Shown: piece after piece, positions 24,433 to 36,559 of the stretch | Numbering within the stretch: position 1 is the stretch's first letter | Layout of the letters: each line of letters begins with the position of its first letter | From: Lachnospiraceae bacterium | GTDB lineage: Bacteria; Bacillota; Clostridia; Lachnospirales; Lachnospiraceae | Reading direction: 5' to 3' | Length of the DNA stretch: 64,000 bases | Assembly (NCBI GenBank): GCA_017621815.1 | Contig: JAGASK010000046.1 | Coordinates: 1 to 64,000, forward strand | Program-made: the position numbers and the translations under genes | The notes under the pieces: generated by a model | Seen by the model: only the letters and a program-made list of their open reading frames with translations | Told to the model about the DNA's origin: nothing | Database searches by the model: none

Positions 24433-25710
24433 TTATTTAAGAAGTTCGCCTGACAGGTGCTTCATCCGCCTTACATCCGCTTTATTGCATGCAGCATTGG
24501 CATATCTTGCTTTTTCGTAAAGCTCTGCAAACGCCTCTGCTTCCTTTTGCCTTTCGGGAAACAGGCTCCTGCAGCATTCTCTTGCCGTTCCTCTGCGCAG
24601 CTGCTTCTCAATTCCTTCATTTTTTATTATCCTGAATCGCCGGATAAGAGTGCGCAGATACTGCCTTCTGACCATATACGAAGGCTCCCTTGGCACAAAA
24701 ACCCGCATCCCTTCATCCGCTTTTTTCTTTCCGCGCTTTGGACGCAGCAAAAATTCCACCTTATCTTTTTCTTCTTCCTCATCTTCCTGACATAATCTGC
24801 CTTTCTGCCGAAAGGCTCTTTCCACCAGACGGATGAATCCTATAACAACCGCTGCCAAAAGCACAATAATCCCGGCAATTCCCAGAATATAAACTAACGC
24901 ATTGAGTATCCAGATCAAAACAGAAGGCTCTGACGCTTCATAAACCGGAGAGATAAGCTCAACCTTTTCCATATCCCCCGACCATATTTCACTTTGCGCT
25001 TCCCCTTCCGGAATCAGAGAAAAAAGAAAGGTCAGCGCCATAACAAAAACTCTTTTTATTCCGGCAATGATGCGGTAAATAAACTGCCTGCCGATTCCGA
25101 TGCAGATAACTCCCGCCGATATTCCCAAAAATCCAATCATAAGACCAAAAGAAGAATAAAATGCATGTCTTACCGGAATGTGCTCTGTAGTCCTGTTATT
25201 CACATCCATATACTCAGAAAAACGCCTGAAATAAAAGTACAGAAAATAGCCGAGAATATATAAAATCATCATCACTATCACATAATTTCCGCTTTTCCCA
25301 TCCGCCTGCCACCCATCAACCAAATAGATGAAAAAGAAAAATCCTGCTGCTCCGGGCGGCGGGGCTGCTCCCATGCCCACTTCTTTTCCTGTCAGGCGTT
25401 TACCTGCGCTGAGCAGTGCGAAGACAGTGGATATAATCGCAAAAACGATTTGTTCATAAGGTGTTTTACTCCACAGAGCAATCACTCCCACCGGCGGCAG
25501 AATATGCAGCAGAAAAAACAGACTCCTGCTGCCGCAAAGCTCCCGTACCATATAATAAAACACCGGTATGACACTAAGCAGTATTATTCTGAAAAATCCC
25601 GGCCACTGCTGTACAAAATCGGAGAATATTACCACCTGTAAAGCTATGGCAAGCATATAATTCAATATTTCTGCCAGGATATTTCCGGCAATCTCCATTC
25701 TGCGGCTCAA
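24433..25710 (-). CDS. Membrane protein of MoxR-DUF58 operon (TgpA/DUF4129-like, no transglutaminase)
   Basis: 425 residues. Up to eight hydrophobic helices fill residues 10-300, followed by a charged cytoplasmic tail whose end (LIRRFRIIKNEGIEKQLRRG, then AEAFAELYEKARYA) looks like the DUF4129 tail of TgpA-type proteins. The transglutaminase core usual in this operon position is missing. It starts either at TTG 25710, overlapping the DUF58 stop, or at ATG 25698. Role probably in envelope assembly with the MoxR system. Confidence 0.6.
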   Translation of the reverse strand: MSRRMEIAGNILAEILNYMLAIALQVVIFSDFVQQWPGFFRIILLSVIPVFYYMVRELCGSRSLFFLLHILPPVGVIALWSKTPYEQIVFAIISTVFALLSAGKRLTGKEVGMGAAPPPGAAGFFFFIYLVDGWQADGKSGNYVIVMMILYILGYFLYFYFRRFSEYMDVNNRTTEHIPVRHAFYSSFGLMIGFLGISAGVICIGIGRQFIYRIIAGIKRVFVMALTFLFSLIPEGEAQSEIWSGDMEKVELISPVYEASEPSVLIWILNALVYILGIAGIIVLLAAVVIGFIRLVERAFRQKGRLCQEDEEEEKDKVEFLLRPKRGKKKADEGMRVFVPREPSYMVRRQYLRTLIRRFRIIKNEGIEKQLRRGTARECCRSLFPERQKEAEAFAELYEKARYANAACNKADVRRMKHLSGELLK

Positions 25711-26825
25711 TCTCTTTCCTCCAAAATCATTTTAATGCTTCCTGCAAGCTCAGGTCTGATATTGCCATCATCTATTTCCTTCACAGGACAAAGCCAGCAA
25801 AAATCTTCCCTTTCCTTATAAGCCGAAAGCAGACCCTGAAAATCCTCATGCCGGTTAGGCGAAATAAAGACTGTATAAAGCCCCTCTTCCCTAAACAGCT
25901 TTTCACCAAAGCAGACGGAAAAGTCTTCTGTTTCTTTATGGAAATCCAGCCTTGCAAGAGATTTGAAAATTGCTTCAGTTCCTCCGGCTGCAGCTGTTCC
26001 CTGCAGGTTCATTATCTGTCCTGTCATACAATCTCTGGCATTAGCATATACGGCTGTCTGCACTCCCTGATTCAAAAGTTCCCACACCATGCGGGCACAG
26101 ATGCTGACTGATGCCTCAAGCAGTTCTTCCCGCCTTAAAATATTATTATCCTGCAGATTCAAGAAAATCCTTACCGCCTTAACCGCTGTATGCTCCCTTA
26201 CATTAACCTTCAATTCCCCTGTTCCTGCGGTTGCCTTCCAGTTAATTGCTTTCATCTCATCATAAGGCTCATATTCCCTGATTCCCCGATAAGTAAAAGG
26301 GTCTTCTGCCTCATGGCGCCTTACTGCCACTTCTCCGTTAATTTTCTTTATTGCACTGTCAAGAAAGAGCGATTGATACATTTTAGGCAAAACATAAAGT
26401 CTGGAATCACTGTCAAGGTGCCCATGCATTTCTACTGAAAAAAACAGGTCTGCTCCCACTAAATCTATGCCGTATATCCCATAGTATCCTCTTTGCGGGC
26501 ATTCTATTTTATGTGTTCTTGTAATTCTCTGATAAGGCATAACGGAAAATAAATCATTACGGTAATACTTATCCGTTACGGCACTGTTATCCGTATCGGA
26601 AAATTTGAGAGCCTTAGAACACTGAAATTTGACCTTCAAAGTTGCTAAAGGAAGCCATTTCCTGTTTTCCACTATTTCCAAAAGCGAAGTCCGCTCCCCT
26701 GCATTTACTGCTTCATCGGAAAAAGAAAGCTTCACCGTGATTCCGCTATTCCAAAATCTGCGGTATAAAAATCTTTGCAGCAGAAATAATGCGCCTGCAA
26801 ATAAGGCAATCAAAAAAATTACCAT
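25707..26825 (-). CDS. DUF58 domain protein
   Basis: 372 residues, ATG 26825 behind GGCAGGAGGGGAAT. One N-terminal membrane helix (2-18), an Ig-like beta region, then the DUF58 signature around 195-210 (DPFTYRGIREYEPYDEMKAINWKATA) and a von Willebrand A-like fold. DUF58 proteins work with MoxR ATPases, probably as chaperone targets in envelope or complex maturation. The operon order MoxR-DUF58-membrane protein is conserved across bacteria. Confidence 0.88.
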   Translation of the reverse strand: MVIFLIALFAGALFLLQRFLYRRFWNSGITVKLSFSDEAVNAGERTSLLEIVENRKWLPLATLKVKFQCSKALKFSDTDNSAVTDKYYRNDLFSVMPYQRITRTHKIECPQRGYYGIYGIDLVGADLFFSVEMHGHLDSDSRLYVLPKMYQSLFLDSAIKKINGEVAVRRHEAEDPFTYRGIREYEPYDEMKAINWKATAGTGELKVNVREHTAVKAVRIFLNLQDNNILRREELLEASVSICARMVWELLNQGVQTAVYANARDCMTGQIMNLQGTAAAGGTEAIFKSLARLDFHKETEDFSVCFGEKLFREEGLYTVFISPNRHEDFQGLLSAYKEREDFCWLCPVKEIDDGNIRPELAGSIKMILEERD

Positions 26826-26841
26826 ATTCCCCTCCTGCCTT

Positions 26842-27798
26842 TCACATCAATTTTGAAAAATCCTCTGTGGGTGCAGGTACTTCCGCCAGTATTTCTTTTA
26901 TAATACTCTGCGCTTCATTTCCCTTCTGATAGCCATAAGAAATTACAAGTCTGTGGGCAAGTACCGGTACTGCAAGTTTCTTTACATCATCAGGGATACA
27001 ATAATCTCTGCCCATAAGGGCCGCATATGCTTTTGCCGCATGCATAAGTGCCAGCGCTCCGCGGGTGCTGGCTCCTGCGATCACCTTTTCTTTTTTTCTG
27101 GTAGCTGCAGCAATTTCTACAATATATTTTTCCAATGACTCATGCACAAAAACATCACGGACATCCATTTTCATTAAAAGCAGTTCTTCCTTTGTAATGA
27201 CGGCCTTCAACTCCTTAAGCGGATTCTCTTTTCCGAATCTTCTCAAAATATCCTGCTCTTCTTCAAAGGATGGCTGCCCTATGGACAGCTTCATCATAAA
27301 GCGGTCAAGCTGTGCTTCGGGAAGGGGAAAAGTTCCCGCAGTTTCAACAGGATTCTGGGTAGCAATTACAAAGAAAGGATTTTCAAGCCCATAGCTGACG
27401 CCATCTATTGTAACCTGTTTTTCCGCCATACACTCCAAAAGCCCCGACTGGGTTCTGGGAGTTGCCCTGTTAATTTCATCAGCAAGCAGTATATTGGTAA
27501 AAACAGGACCTTTTCGTAATTCAAATTCATTATTTTTTCTGTTAAATACATTTAAGCCTGTCACATCGCTGGGGAGCAGATCCGGTGTAAACTGAATTCT
27601 TGAAAAGGCTGCCTCAAGAGATGCCGCCAACGCCTTTGCCATTTGGGTTTTTCCGGTACCCGGCATATCCTCAAGAAGTACATGGCCTTCTGTAAGCAGG
27701 GCTGTCAAAAGAAAGGTAACTGTTTCTTCCTTTCCTATGATGACCTTCCCTACATTTTCAATTATTTTTCTTCCGTTTTTCTGAACAGATTCCGCCAT
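26842..27798 (-). CDS. MoxR-family AAA+ ATPase
   Basis: About 318 residues from ATG 27798, preceded by GGGAGGGTGAAG; an in-frame ATG at 27819 is less likely. Walker A EDMPGTGKTQMAKAL, Walker B ILLADEINRATPRTQSGLLE and sensor 1 FFVIATQNPVE are textbook MoxR. It would remodel protein complexes together with the DUF58 partner. First gene of its operon, 64 bp after atpC, with a hairpin without U-tract in between, so partial readthrough from the ATP synthase operon is possible. Confidence 0.93.
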   Translation of the reverse strand: MAESVQKNGRKIIENVGKVIIGKEETVTFLLTALLTEGHVLLEDMPGTGKTQMAKALAASLEAAFSRIQFTPDLLPSDVTGLNVFNRKNNEFELRKGPVFTNILLADEINRATPRTQSGLLECMAEKQVTIDGVSYGLENPFFVIATQNPVETAGTFPLPEAQLDRFMMKLSIGQPSFEEEQDILRRFGKENPLKELKAVITKEELLLMKMDVRDVFVHESLEKYIVEIAAATRKKEKVIAGASTRGALALMHAAKAYAALMGRDYCIPDDVKKLAVPVLAHRLVISYGYQKGNEAQSIIKEILAEVPAPTEDFSKLM

Positions 27799-27826
27799 CT
27801 TCACCCTCCCTTTTCCCATAAAGCAT

Positions 27827-27850
27827 AGGGGCAGTATATTTACTGCCCCT
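27827..27850 (-). terminator. Hairpin between atpC and moxR
   Basis: AGGGGCAGTA (27827-27836) is exactly complementary to TACTGCCCCT (27841-27850). On the minus strand it is followed by ATGCTTTATGGG, a weak U-tract, so it is a leaky terminator or processing hairpin. Confidence 0.5.
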
Positions 27851-27861
27851 GAAGAATTTCA

Positions 27862-28266
27862 TTATTTTAAAACATGAATACGAGCCATTGCTCTTTGAAG
27901 CGCTGTTTCCGCACGAAGAATATCGGTTTCCGGCGTCTTGGAACGAAGCCTTTCTTCCGCACGTTCCTTTGCCTTTTCCGCACGTTCTTCGTCAATTTCT
28001 TCCGGCCACTCTATAACTTCAGCCAGAATCACTACTTCATCCTGAAGGATTTCCGCAAACCCTGCATGCAGAGCCGCTTCCTTTGTTCCTTCAGCCTCGG
28101 TAATGGTAAGAATACCGGGACTTACGATTACGGTAGTGGGAACATGTTTCTTTAAAACACCGATTTCTCCCTCAGTGGTATTAAACTCCACCATGGAAAC
28201 CTCTCCCTTATAAAATACACGGTCGGGAGTAATAATCCTGAGTGTAAATAAATTATTATCTGCCAT
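27862..28266 (-). CDS. atpC: ATP synthase F1 subunit epsilon
   Basis: 134 residues. N-terminal beta-sandwich (FTLRIITPDRVFYKGEVSMVEFNTTEGEIGVLKKHVP) and a two-helix C-terminal domain ending in ETALQRAMARIHV. It couples rotation of the stalk to catalysis and can inhibit hydrolysis. Last gene of the operon, 17 bp after atpD. Confidence 0.96.
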   Translation of the reverse strand: MADNNLFTLRIITPDRVFYKGEVSMVEFNTTEGEIGVLKKHVPTTVIVSPGILTITEAEGTKEAALHAGFAEILQDEVVILAEVIEWPEEIDEERAEKAKERAEERLRSKTPETDILRAETALQRAMARIHVLK

Positions 28267-28283
28267 TTATGATTCCCCCGTTC

Positions 28284-30700
<2,417 letters not shown>

Positions 30701-30726
30701 AATCTAATCACCTTTTCTTTCTACTG

Positions 30727-32256
<1,530 letters not shown>

Positions 32257-32291
32257 TCATTTTTATTAAAACGGCTTCACATACCATATGT

Positions 32292-32846
32292 TCAGCTGTT
32301 ATCAATTCTTGTTTTCAGCAGCTGTCTGCGCAGTTCAAACAGCCTGGTTTTAATGCTGCTGTCAACCACTCTGTCTCCAATGCGGATTACCATACCGCCG
32401 ATTAGTTCTTCATCCACCTGATAATGCATTTCCATCTGTTTGTAAGATGTAGTGGAAAGAAGTTTTTCTTCTATTTCCTTCTGCTTTGCCGTGCCAAGCG
32501 GAATTGCTGTAGTAACATAGGCAACACCGATGCCCTTCAGCTTCTTTACTTCATCAATAAAATAATCAAGGATTGCATCAATATCTCCGTATCGGTCCTT
32601 GTTTATAATCAGATGTAAGAATCCTGCCAGCTCATCGGAAATCCTTCCCTTAAAAACATTATCAAGAACCTCCTGCTTTTCTTCCTTCAGAATCTTGGGG
32701 TGGTTCATCAATTTATTAAAATCGGGATTTTCCTTCAATACTTCTTTAAAAGCGATGATTTCTTCAAGAAAAGCATCCTCTTTGCCTTCCTCTACCGCCA
32801 GTTCAAACAAAGCTTCTCCATATGTTTTTGAAACTAGCTTAGCCAT
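32292..32846 (-). CDS. atpH: ATP synthase F1 subunit delta
   Basis: 184 residues; N-terminal helical bundle (YGEALFELAVEEGKEDAFLEE) and C-terminal ELIGGMVIRIGDRVVDSSIKTRL signature of the OSCP/delta family. It joins F1 to the b-subunit stator. Its start overlaps atpF by 13 nt. Confidence 0.95.
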   Translation of the reverse strand: MAKLVSKTYGEALFELAVEEGKEDAFLEEIIAFKEVLKENPDFNKLMNHPKILKEEKQEVLDNVFKGRISDELAGFLHLIINKDRYGDIDAILDYFIDEVKKLKGIGVAYVTTAIPLGTAKQKEIEEKLLSTTSYKQMEMHYQVDEELIGGMVIRIGDRVVDSSIKTRLFELRRQLLKTRIDNS

Positions 32847-33352
32847 GTGCTCTCACCTATTTCTTTCAAAGTTTCGTTTACAAGACTTTCCTGCACGCTG
32901 GTATCAATGGATGCCTTAACCACTTTACCGGCCATCATGGATGCAATGACTACCATTTCACGTTTCACATCATCCGCCATCTTCTTCTTTTCAAGCTCAG
33001 CTTCCACCCTGGCTCTGTCAATAATTCTGGCAGCTTCTTCCTTGGCTTCTGCCACAATCTTATTTTCATTTGCCAGCCCGCGCTTTCTGGCATCGCTTAA
33101 GATTTCATCCGCTTCCTTTTCGATGTTCTTTAATTTATCCTCATATTCAGCCTTCAGTGCAGCCGCATCTTCCATGTCCTTTGCGGCATTATCCAATTCT
33201 CCCTTAATCTTATCCTGTCTTTTCTTCAGAAATTCCCTGGCAGGATTAAAGAGAAAGTAGGATGCAAACAAAAACAGGACAAAGATAGAAATCATCATAA
33301 GCCCCGCATCCGCCAAAAGCTGCAAATCCAGGTCAAACAACCTCGGTTCCAT
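32834..33352 (-). CDS. atpF: ATP synthase F0 subunit b
   Basis: About 172 residues from ATG 33352 (AAAGGAGGCTTGACG in front). One N-terminal membrane helix (LLADAGLMMISIFVLFLFASYFL) followed by the basic turn and a long charged coiled coil, the stator stalk. It is separated from atpE by a 129-bp gap filled with tandem repeats, unusual in an otherwise tight operon. Confidence 0.95.
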   Translation of the reverse strand: MEPRLFDLDLQLLADAGLMMISIFVLFLFASYFLFNPAREFLKKRQDKIKGELDNAAKDMEDAAALKAEYEDKLKNIEKEADEILSDARKRGLANENKIVAEAKEEAARIIDRARVEAELEKKKMADDVKREMVVIASMMAGKVVKASIDTSVQESLVNETLKEIGESTWLS

Positions 33353-33409
33353 CGTCAAGCCTCCTTTCTGTTATTATTCATTTCAGAAGAATGCCGGCAG
33401 CATTCTTCC

Positions 33410-33480
33410 CCGGAAAACCTTTTTTCCCCGGAAAACTTTTTCTCCGGAAAACTTTTTCTCCGGAAAACCTTTTTCCGGTA
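33410..33480. repeat. Tandem CCGGAAAAC repeats between atpE and atpF
   Basis: CCGGAAAAC occurs at 33410, 33428, 33444 and 33460 and a partial CCGG at 33475, spaced 18, 16, 16 and 15 bp with T-rich spacers. Neighbouring units can pair (GGAAAAAG with TTTTCC), giving alternative small hairpins in the mRNA just after the atpE stop. Confidence 0.8.
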
Positions 33481-33481
33481 G

Positions 33482-33769
<288 letters not shown>

Positions 33770-33777
33770 TTAATATT

Positions 33778-34503
33778 TTAATTTTCATCTGTACTGCATG
33801 CATCCGTAATATATGTCATGGTCAGCATACAGAAAACATACGTCTGAATTGCTCCTGAGAACAAATCAAAATATACATGCAATGCTGCGGGCCAGATAAC
33901 AGCAAACTTATTAAGGAGCGCATAGATAAGCGCCATAATAGCTGTTCCTGACAAAATATTGGCAAACAGACGTAAGGATAAAGAAACCGGCACCGCCAAA
34001 TCACCTATGATATTAATCGGCGCCCAGATTGGCCACGGGTCGCATAAGCCCTTTAAAACGCCTGATACCTTCTGATGTTTAAATTTGTTGAAATGAATCA
34101 TCACAAAAGTAATAATACCAAGTGCAAAGGTTACGCCATAATCGGCAGTAGGCGGACGTAAACCTAAAAGTCCGGATATATTGCTGATAAAAATGAAAAT
34201 AAAAATAGTGCCGATGTAATTTCGGAAATTTACGGCATACTTGCCCATAACACCTCCGATCATACCATCCAGCATCTCAACAATAATTTCAACAACATTC
34301 TGGAACGCACCCGGAACCTCTGTTGCATGCTTTATAGCCCGGTTCGCCAACAGGCAGAATGCCATAATAATAAGCATTACAATTAAAATACATACATGCG
34401 ACGTTGTTATCCATACCGTCTGTCCGAATAATTCATAGGAAAAGACCCCATGAATCATAAAATCCACAGCCGTGCCTTCCGATAACAAGATTCCCTGCCC
34501 CAT
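33778..34503 (-). CDS. atpB: ATP synthase F0 subunit a
   Basis: 241 residues with five or six membrane helices. The essential arginine lies in the helix VPVSLSLRLFANILSGTAIM. ATG 34503 follows AGGAGGTGAAAAT. With the c-ring it forms the ion path. Confidence 0.95.
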   Translation of the reverse strand: MGQGILLSEGTAVDFMIHGVFSYELFGQTVWITTSHVCILIVMLIIMAFCLLANRAIKHATEVPGAFQNVVEIIVEMLDGMIGGVMGKYAVNFRNYIGTIFIFIFISNISGLLGLRPPTADYGVTFALGIITFVMIHFNKFKHQKVSGVLKGLCDPWPIWAPINIIGDLAVPVSLSLRLFANILSGTAIMALIYALLNKFAVIWPAALHVYFDLFSGAIQTYVFCMLTMTYITDACSTDEN

Positions 34504-34507
34504 ATTT

Positions 34508-34963
34508 TCACCTCCTTATTTCCTGCTCACAGGCAGGCTCTTCTATGATTAATTCAGGCAGAATTTCTTCCCCATAAAGAAGCTTGCTGATTTTTCTGGT
34601 AAAGGCATTCATATATGCGGACACCTTTAACCCCATTATGCCGAGGAAAGCTGAAAGAGGATTTCCTATCCCGGTAACAGCCGTTGCAATCAAAACAACT
34701 GTGATAAAAACATACCTGATGATATTCTGTCTGCTCAAATAATTCACAGCGCCCTTTTCTCCAAGATCCAGTCCTCTGTCCAGGGAACGCCACATATGAT
34801 ATGCGGAAATCCCCGCTGTCAGAATACCAATCCATAGACCTGCGCTGTAATCAGCCCTGTCCTTTACCCAAAATACAAACAGCTGGCAAATAATTCCGAA
34901 AATCATGATGCCGGTCAACAGTTCAAATAATGTCCTGTTCATTTTGGTTATGACTGTTTTCAT
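34508..34963 (-). CDS. atpI: ATP synthase subunit I-like membrane protein
   Basis: 151 residues with four hydrophobic helices. Its position directly ahead of atpB (4 bp) and the motif AGISAYHMWRSLDRGLDLGEKGA mark it as a variant of the AtpI/subunit I family that helps c-ring assembly or Mg2+ handling. It overlaps the previous gene by 41 nt. Sequence is divergent, so assignment rests mainly on context. Confidence 0.75.
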   Translation of the reverse strand: MKTVITKMNRTLFELLTGIMIFGIICQLFVFWVKDRADYSAGLWIGILTAGISAYHMWRSLDRGLDLGEKGAVNYLSRQNIIRYVFITVVLIATAVTGIGNPLSAFLGIMGLKVSAYMNAFTRKISKLLYGEEILPELIIEEPACEQEIRR

Positions 34964-35255
34964 AATTCGTTTCCTCTGATTTTACTTCTGTTCCATTCTG
35001 CTTTTTTCTGCCCTTGTGAAGATAGGCGGATTCACTGCTCTGACGGTTGAAAATCCTTTTGGAAAACCGGTAAATATTCCTGAAACCGGCAGCTGCACCC
35101 ATAAAGAACAGCACAATGACGAAACAGGAGGTTCCCAGCTTCTTATCCAGAAACATTCCCAGAAAAGAACAAGCAAAGACGGGAACTAACATGTTAATAC
35201 CGAATTGCCCTATCATCGCCAGGGATTGATACACATTCCGATTAGATTTAGGCAT
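34923..35255 (-). CDS. AtpZ/AtpI-family small membrane protein
   Basis: About 110 residues from ATG 35255 (GAGAGGGAGAGGC). Two membrane helices joined by FLDKKLGTS match the AtpZ/AtpI family (ATPase_gene1), normally encoded first in F-type ATP synthase operons. The C-terminal 45 residues are charged and variable. First gene of the operon. Confidence 0.8.
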   Translation of the reverse strand: MPKSNRNVYQSLAMIGQFGINMLVPVFACSFLGMFLDKKLGTSCFVIVLFFMGAAAGFRNIYRFSKRIFNRQSSESAYLHKGRKKQNGTEVKSEETNYENSHNQNEQDII

Positions 35256-35311
35256 GCCTCTCCCTCTCAAGAAATCTCATACTAAAACATACCGCTTACA
35301 TACACTTATAG

Positions 35312-35340
35312 ATTATACCCATTTTTAACGTTTATGTCTA
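35312..35340 (-). promoter_or_regulatory. Promoter of ATP synthase operon
   Basis: Minus-strand TAGACA (35335-35340) and TATAAT (35312-35317) with 17-bp spacing; start near 35305, leader about 50 nt. Confidence 0.75.
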
Positions 35341-35349
35341 GGAAAAAAG

Positions 35350-35378
35350 TTGACTTTCTGCCTGTTTAAGAGTAGTAT
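35350..35378 (+). promoter_or_regulatory. Promoter of GNAT gene
   Basis: TTGACT (35350-35355) and TAGTAT (35373-35378), 17 bp apart, back to back with the ATP synthase promoter (9 bp between -35 boxes). Confidence 0.65.
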
Positions 35379-35449
35379 TTTGAAAAATAGATTTTTTATA
35401 AAATTTATCTTAAATTTATTGAAATTTTATGTGAATTGGAGACTTTTTT

Positions 35450-35998
35450 ATGAACGCCGGTATTAATATCAGGCCTGCCCGGGAAGAGGATGCAGAGGCT
35501 CTTTTGAATATTTATGCGCCTTATGTGGAATACACGGCTGTCACCTTTGAATATAAGGTTCCTTCCCCTGCAGAATTCCGGGACAGAATTTTAAACATCT
35601 CTGCACGCTATCCCTATTTAACTGCATGGAAAAACGGATGCATTATGGGATATGCTTATGCTTCGTCTTTTAAGGGAAGAGCTGCTTATGACTGGTCCGT
35701 GGAAACTTCTGTTTATGTTTCCCGTGATGCCCGCAGCTCAGGCATCGGCACCGCACTTTATAAGGAGCTGGAAGAGCTGCTGAAAAAGCAGAATATATGC
35801 AATATGTGCGCCTGTATTACCTACCCTAACCCCGCAAGCATTGCTTTCCATGAAAAATTCGGTTATACCACAGTGGCACACTTTCACAAATCCGGCTACA
35901 AGTTTGGAGCCTGGCATGATATGATTTGGATGGAAAAATTCATTAATGAACACCCCTGTAACCCCAAAACCTTTGTTCCCATAAAGGAGGTATTATGA
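35450..35998 (+). CDS. GNAT N-acetyltransferase (phosphinothricin acetyltransferase-like)
   Basis: 182 residues. The opening INIRPAREEDAEALLNIYAPYV, the central TSVYVSRDARSSGIGTALYKEL (acetyl-CoA pyrophosphate loop) and ITYPNPASIAFHEKFGYTTVAHF match the Pat/YwnH/MnaT subgroup, which acetylates amino-acid analogues such as methionine sulfone or phosphinothricin. Substrate here is not known. It overlaps the DUF402 gene by an ATGA junction. Confidence 0.88.
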   Translation: MNAGINIRPAREEDAEALLNIYAPYVEYTAVTFEYKVPSPAEFRDRILNISARYPYLTAWKNGCIMGYAYASSFKGRAAYDWSVETSVYVSRDARSSGIGTALYKELEELLKKQNICNMCACITYPNPASIAFHEKFGYTTVAHFHKSGYKFGAWHDMIWMEKFINEHPCNPKTFVPIKEVL

Positions 35999-36474
35999 CA
36001 AATCCTGTTTTGTACCGCAGACGCCTGATTCCTGATGAATGTATTCTTCTGAAAGACGATATCATACTGGAGTGCGGTGAAGAGCATATTGTTACTTCAT
36101 GGAATGCCATCCACCCCAAAAAGGATCTTCATCACGGTTATTCCTGCTATTTCTTAAAGGAAGGTTTTAAGGTAAGTAAATTTTACTACGAGGACGGCAG
36201 ACTCCTGTACTGGTATTGCGACATAGTAGATTTTGATTACTCTCCCGCAGACAACAAATTGATTGTAACCGACCTGCTTGCAGACGTAATTATTTATCCC
36301 GACGGCTTTGTAAAAGTGGTGGATTTGGATGAGCTGGTAACTGCCCTTGAATCCCGTTCCCTTACTCTGGACACTTTAAAATCCTGCCTGCAGAAGCTCG
36401 ATAAGCTGCTTACAATTATCTACGGCGGAGATTTTAACAAATTGACCTCTTATATTGAGAAATACGAATCCTGA
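35995..36474 (+). CDS. DUF402 family protein
   Basis: 159 residues, coupled to the acetyltransferase. Segments WYCDIVDFDYSPADNKLIVTDLLADVIIYPDG match the DUF402 beta-barrel of nucleoside di/triphosphatases (Ntdp) and FAU-1-like proteins; the acidic residues in the CDIVDFDY, TDLLADV and VVDLDEL segments are kept. Activity toward nucleotides is plausible but not demonstrated. Confidence 0.8.
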   Translation: MTNPVLYRRRLIPDECILLKDDIILECGEEHIVTSWNAIHPKKDLHHGYSCYFLKEGFKVSKFYYEDGRLLYWYCDIVDFDYSPADNKLIVTDLLADVIIYPDGFVKVVDLDELVTALESRSLTLDTLKSCLQKLDKLLTIIYGGDFNKLTSYIEKYES

Positions 36475-36478
36475 CGTA

Positions 36479-36508
36479 AAAACGGCTGATAATACTATCA
36501 GCCGTTTT
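36479..36508. terminator. Bidirectional terminator
   Basis: AAAACGGCTGATA (36479-36491) pairs perfectly with TATCAGCCGTTTT (36496-36508), with T-runs on both strands, between the convergent DUF402 and SleB-like genes. Confidence 0.85.
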
Positions 36509-36518
36509 GCTATTCATG

Positions 36519-36553
36519 ATAATAGAAAGTTCGCAAAGCGTACTTTCTATTAT
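36519..36553. repeat. 35-bp dispersed palindrome, copy A
   Basis: ATAATAGAAAGT (36519-36530) pairs perfectly with ACTTTCTATTAT (36542-36553) around TCGCAAAGCGT. Related copies lie at 43211, 43251, 54947 and 58943. Confidence 0.8.
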
Positions 36554-36559
36554 TGATAT

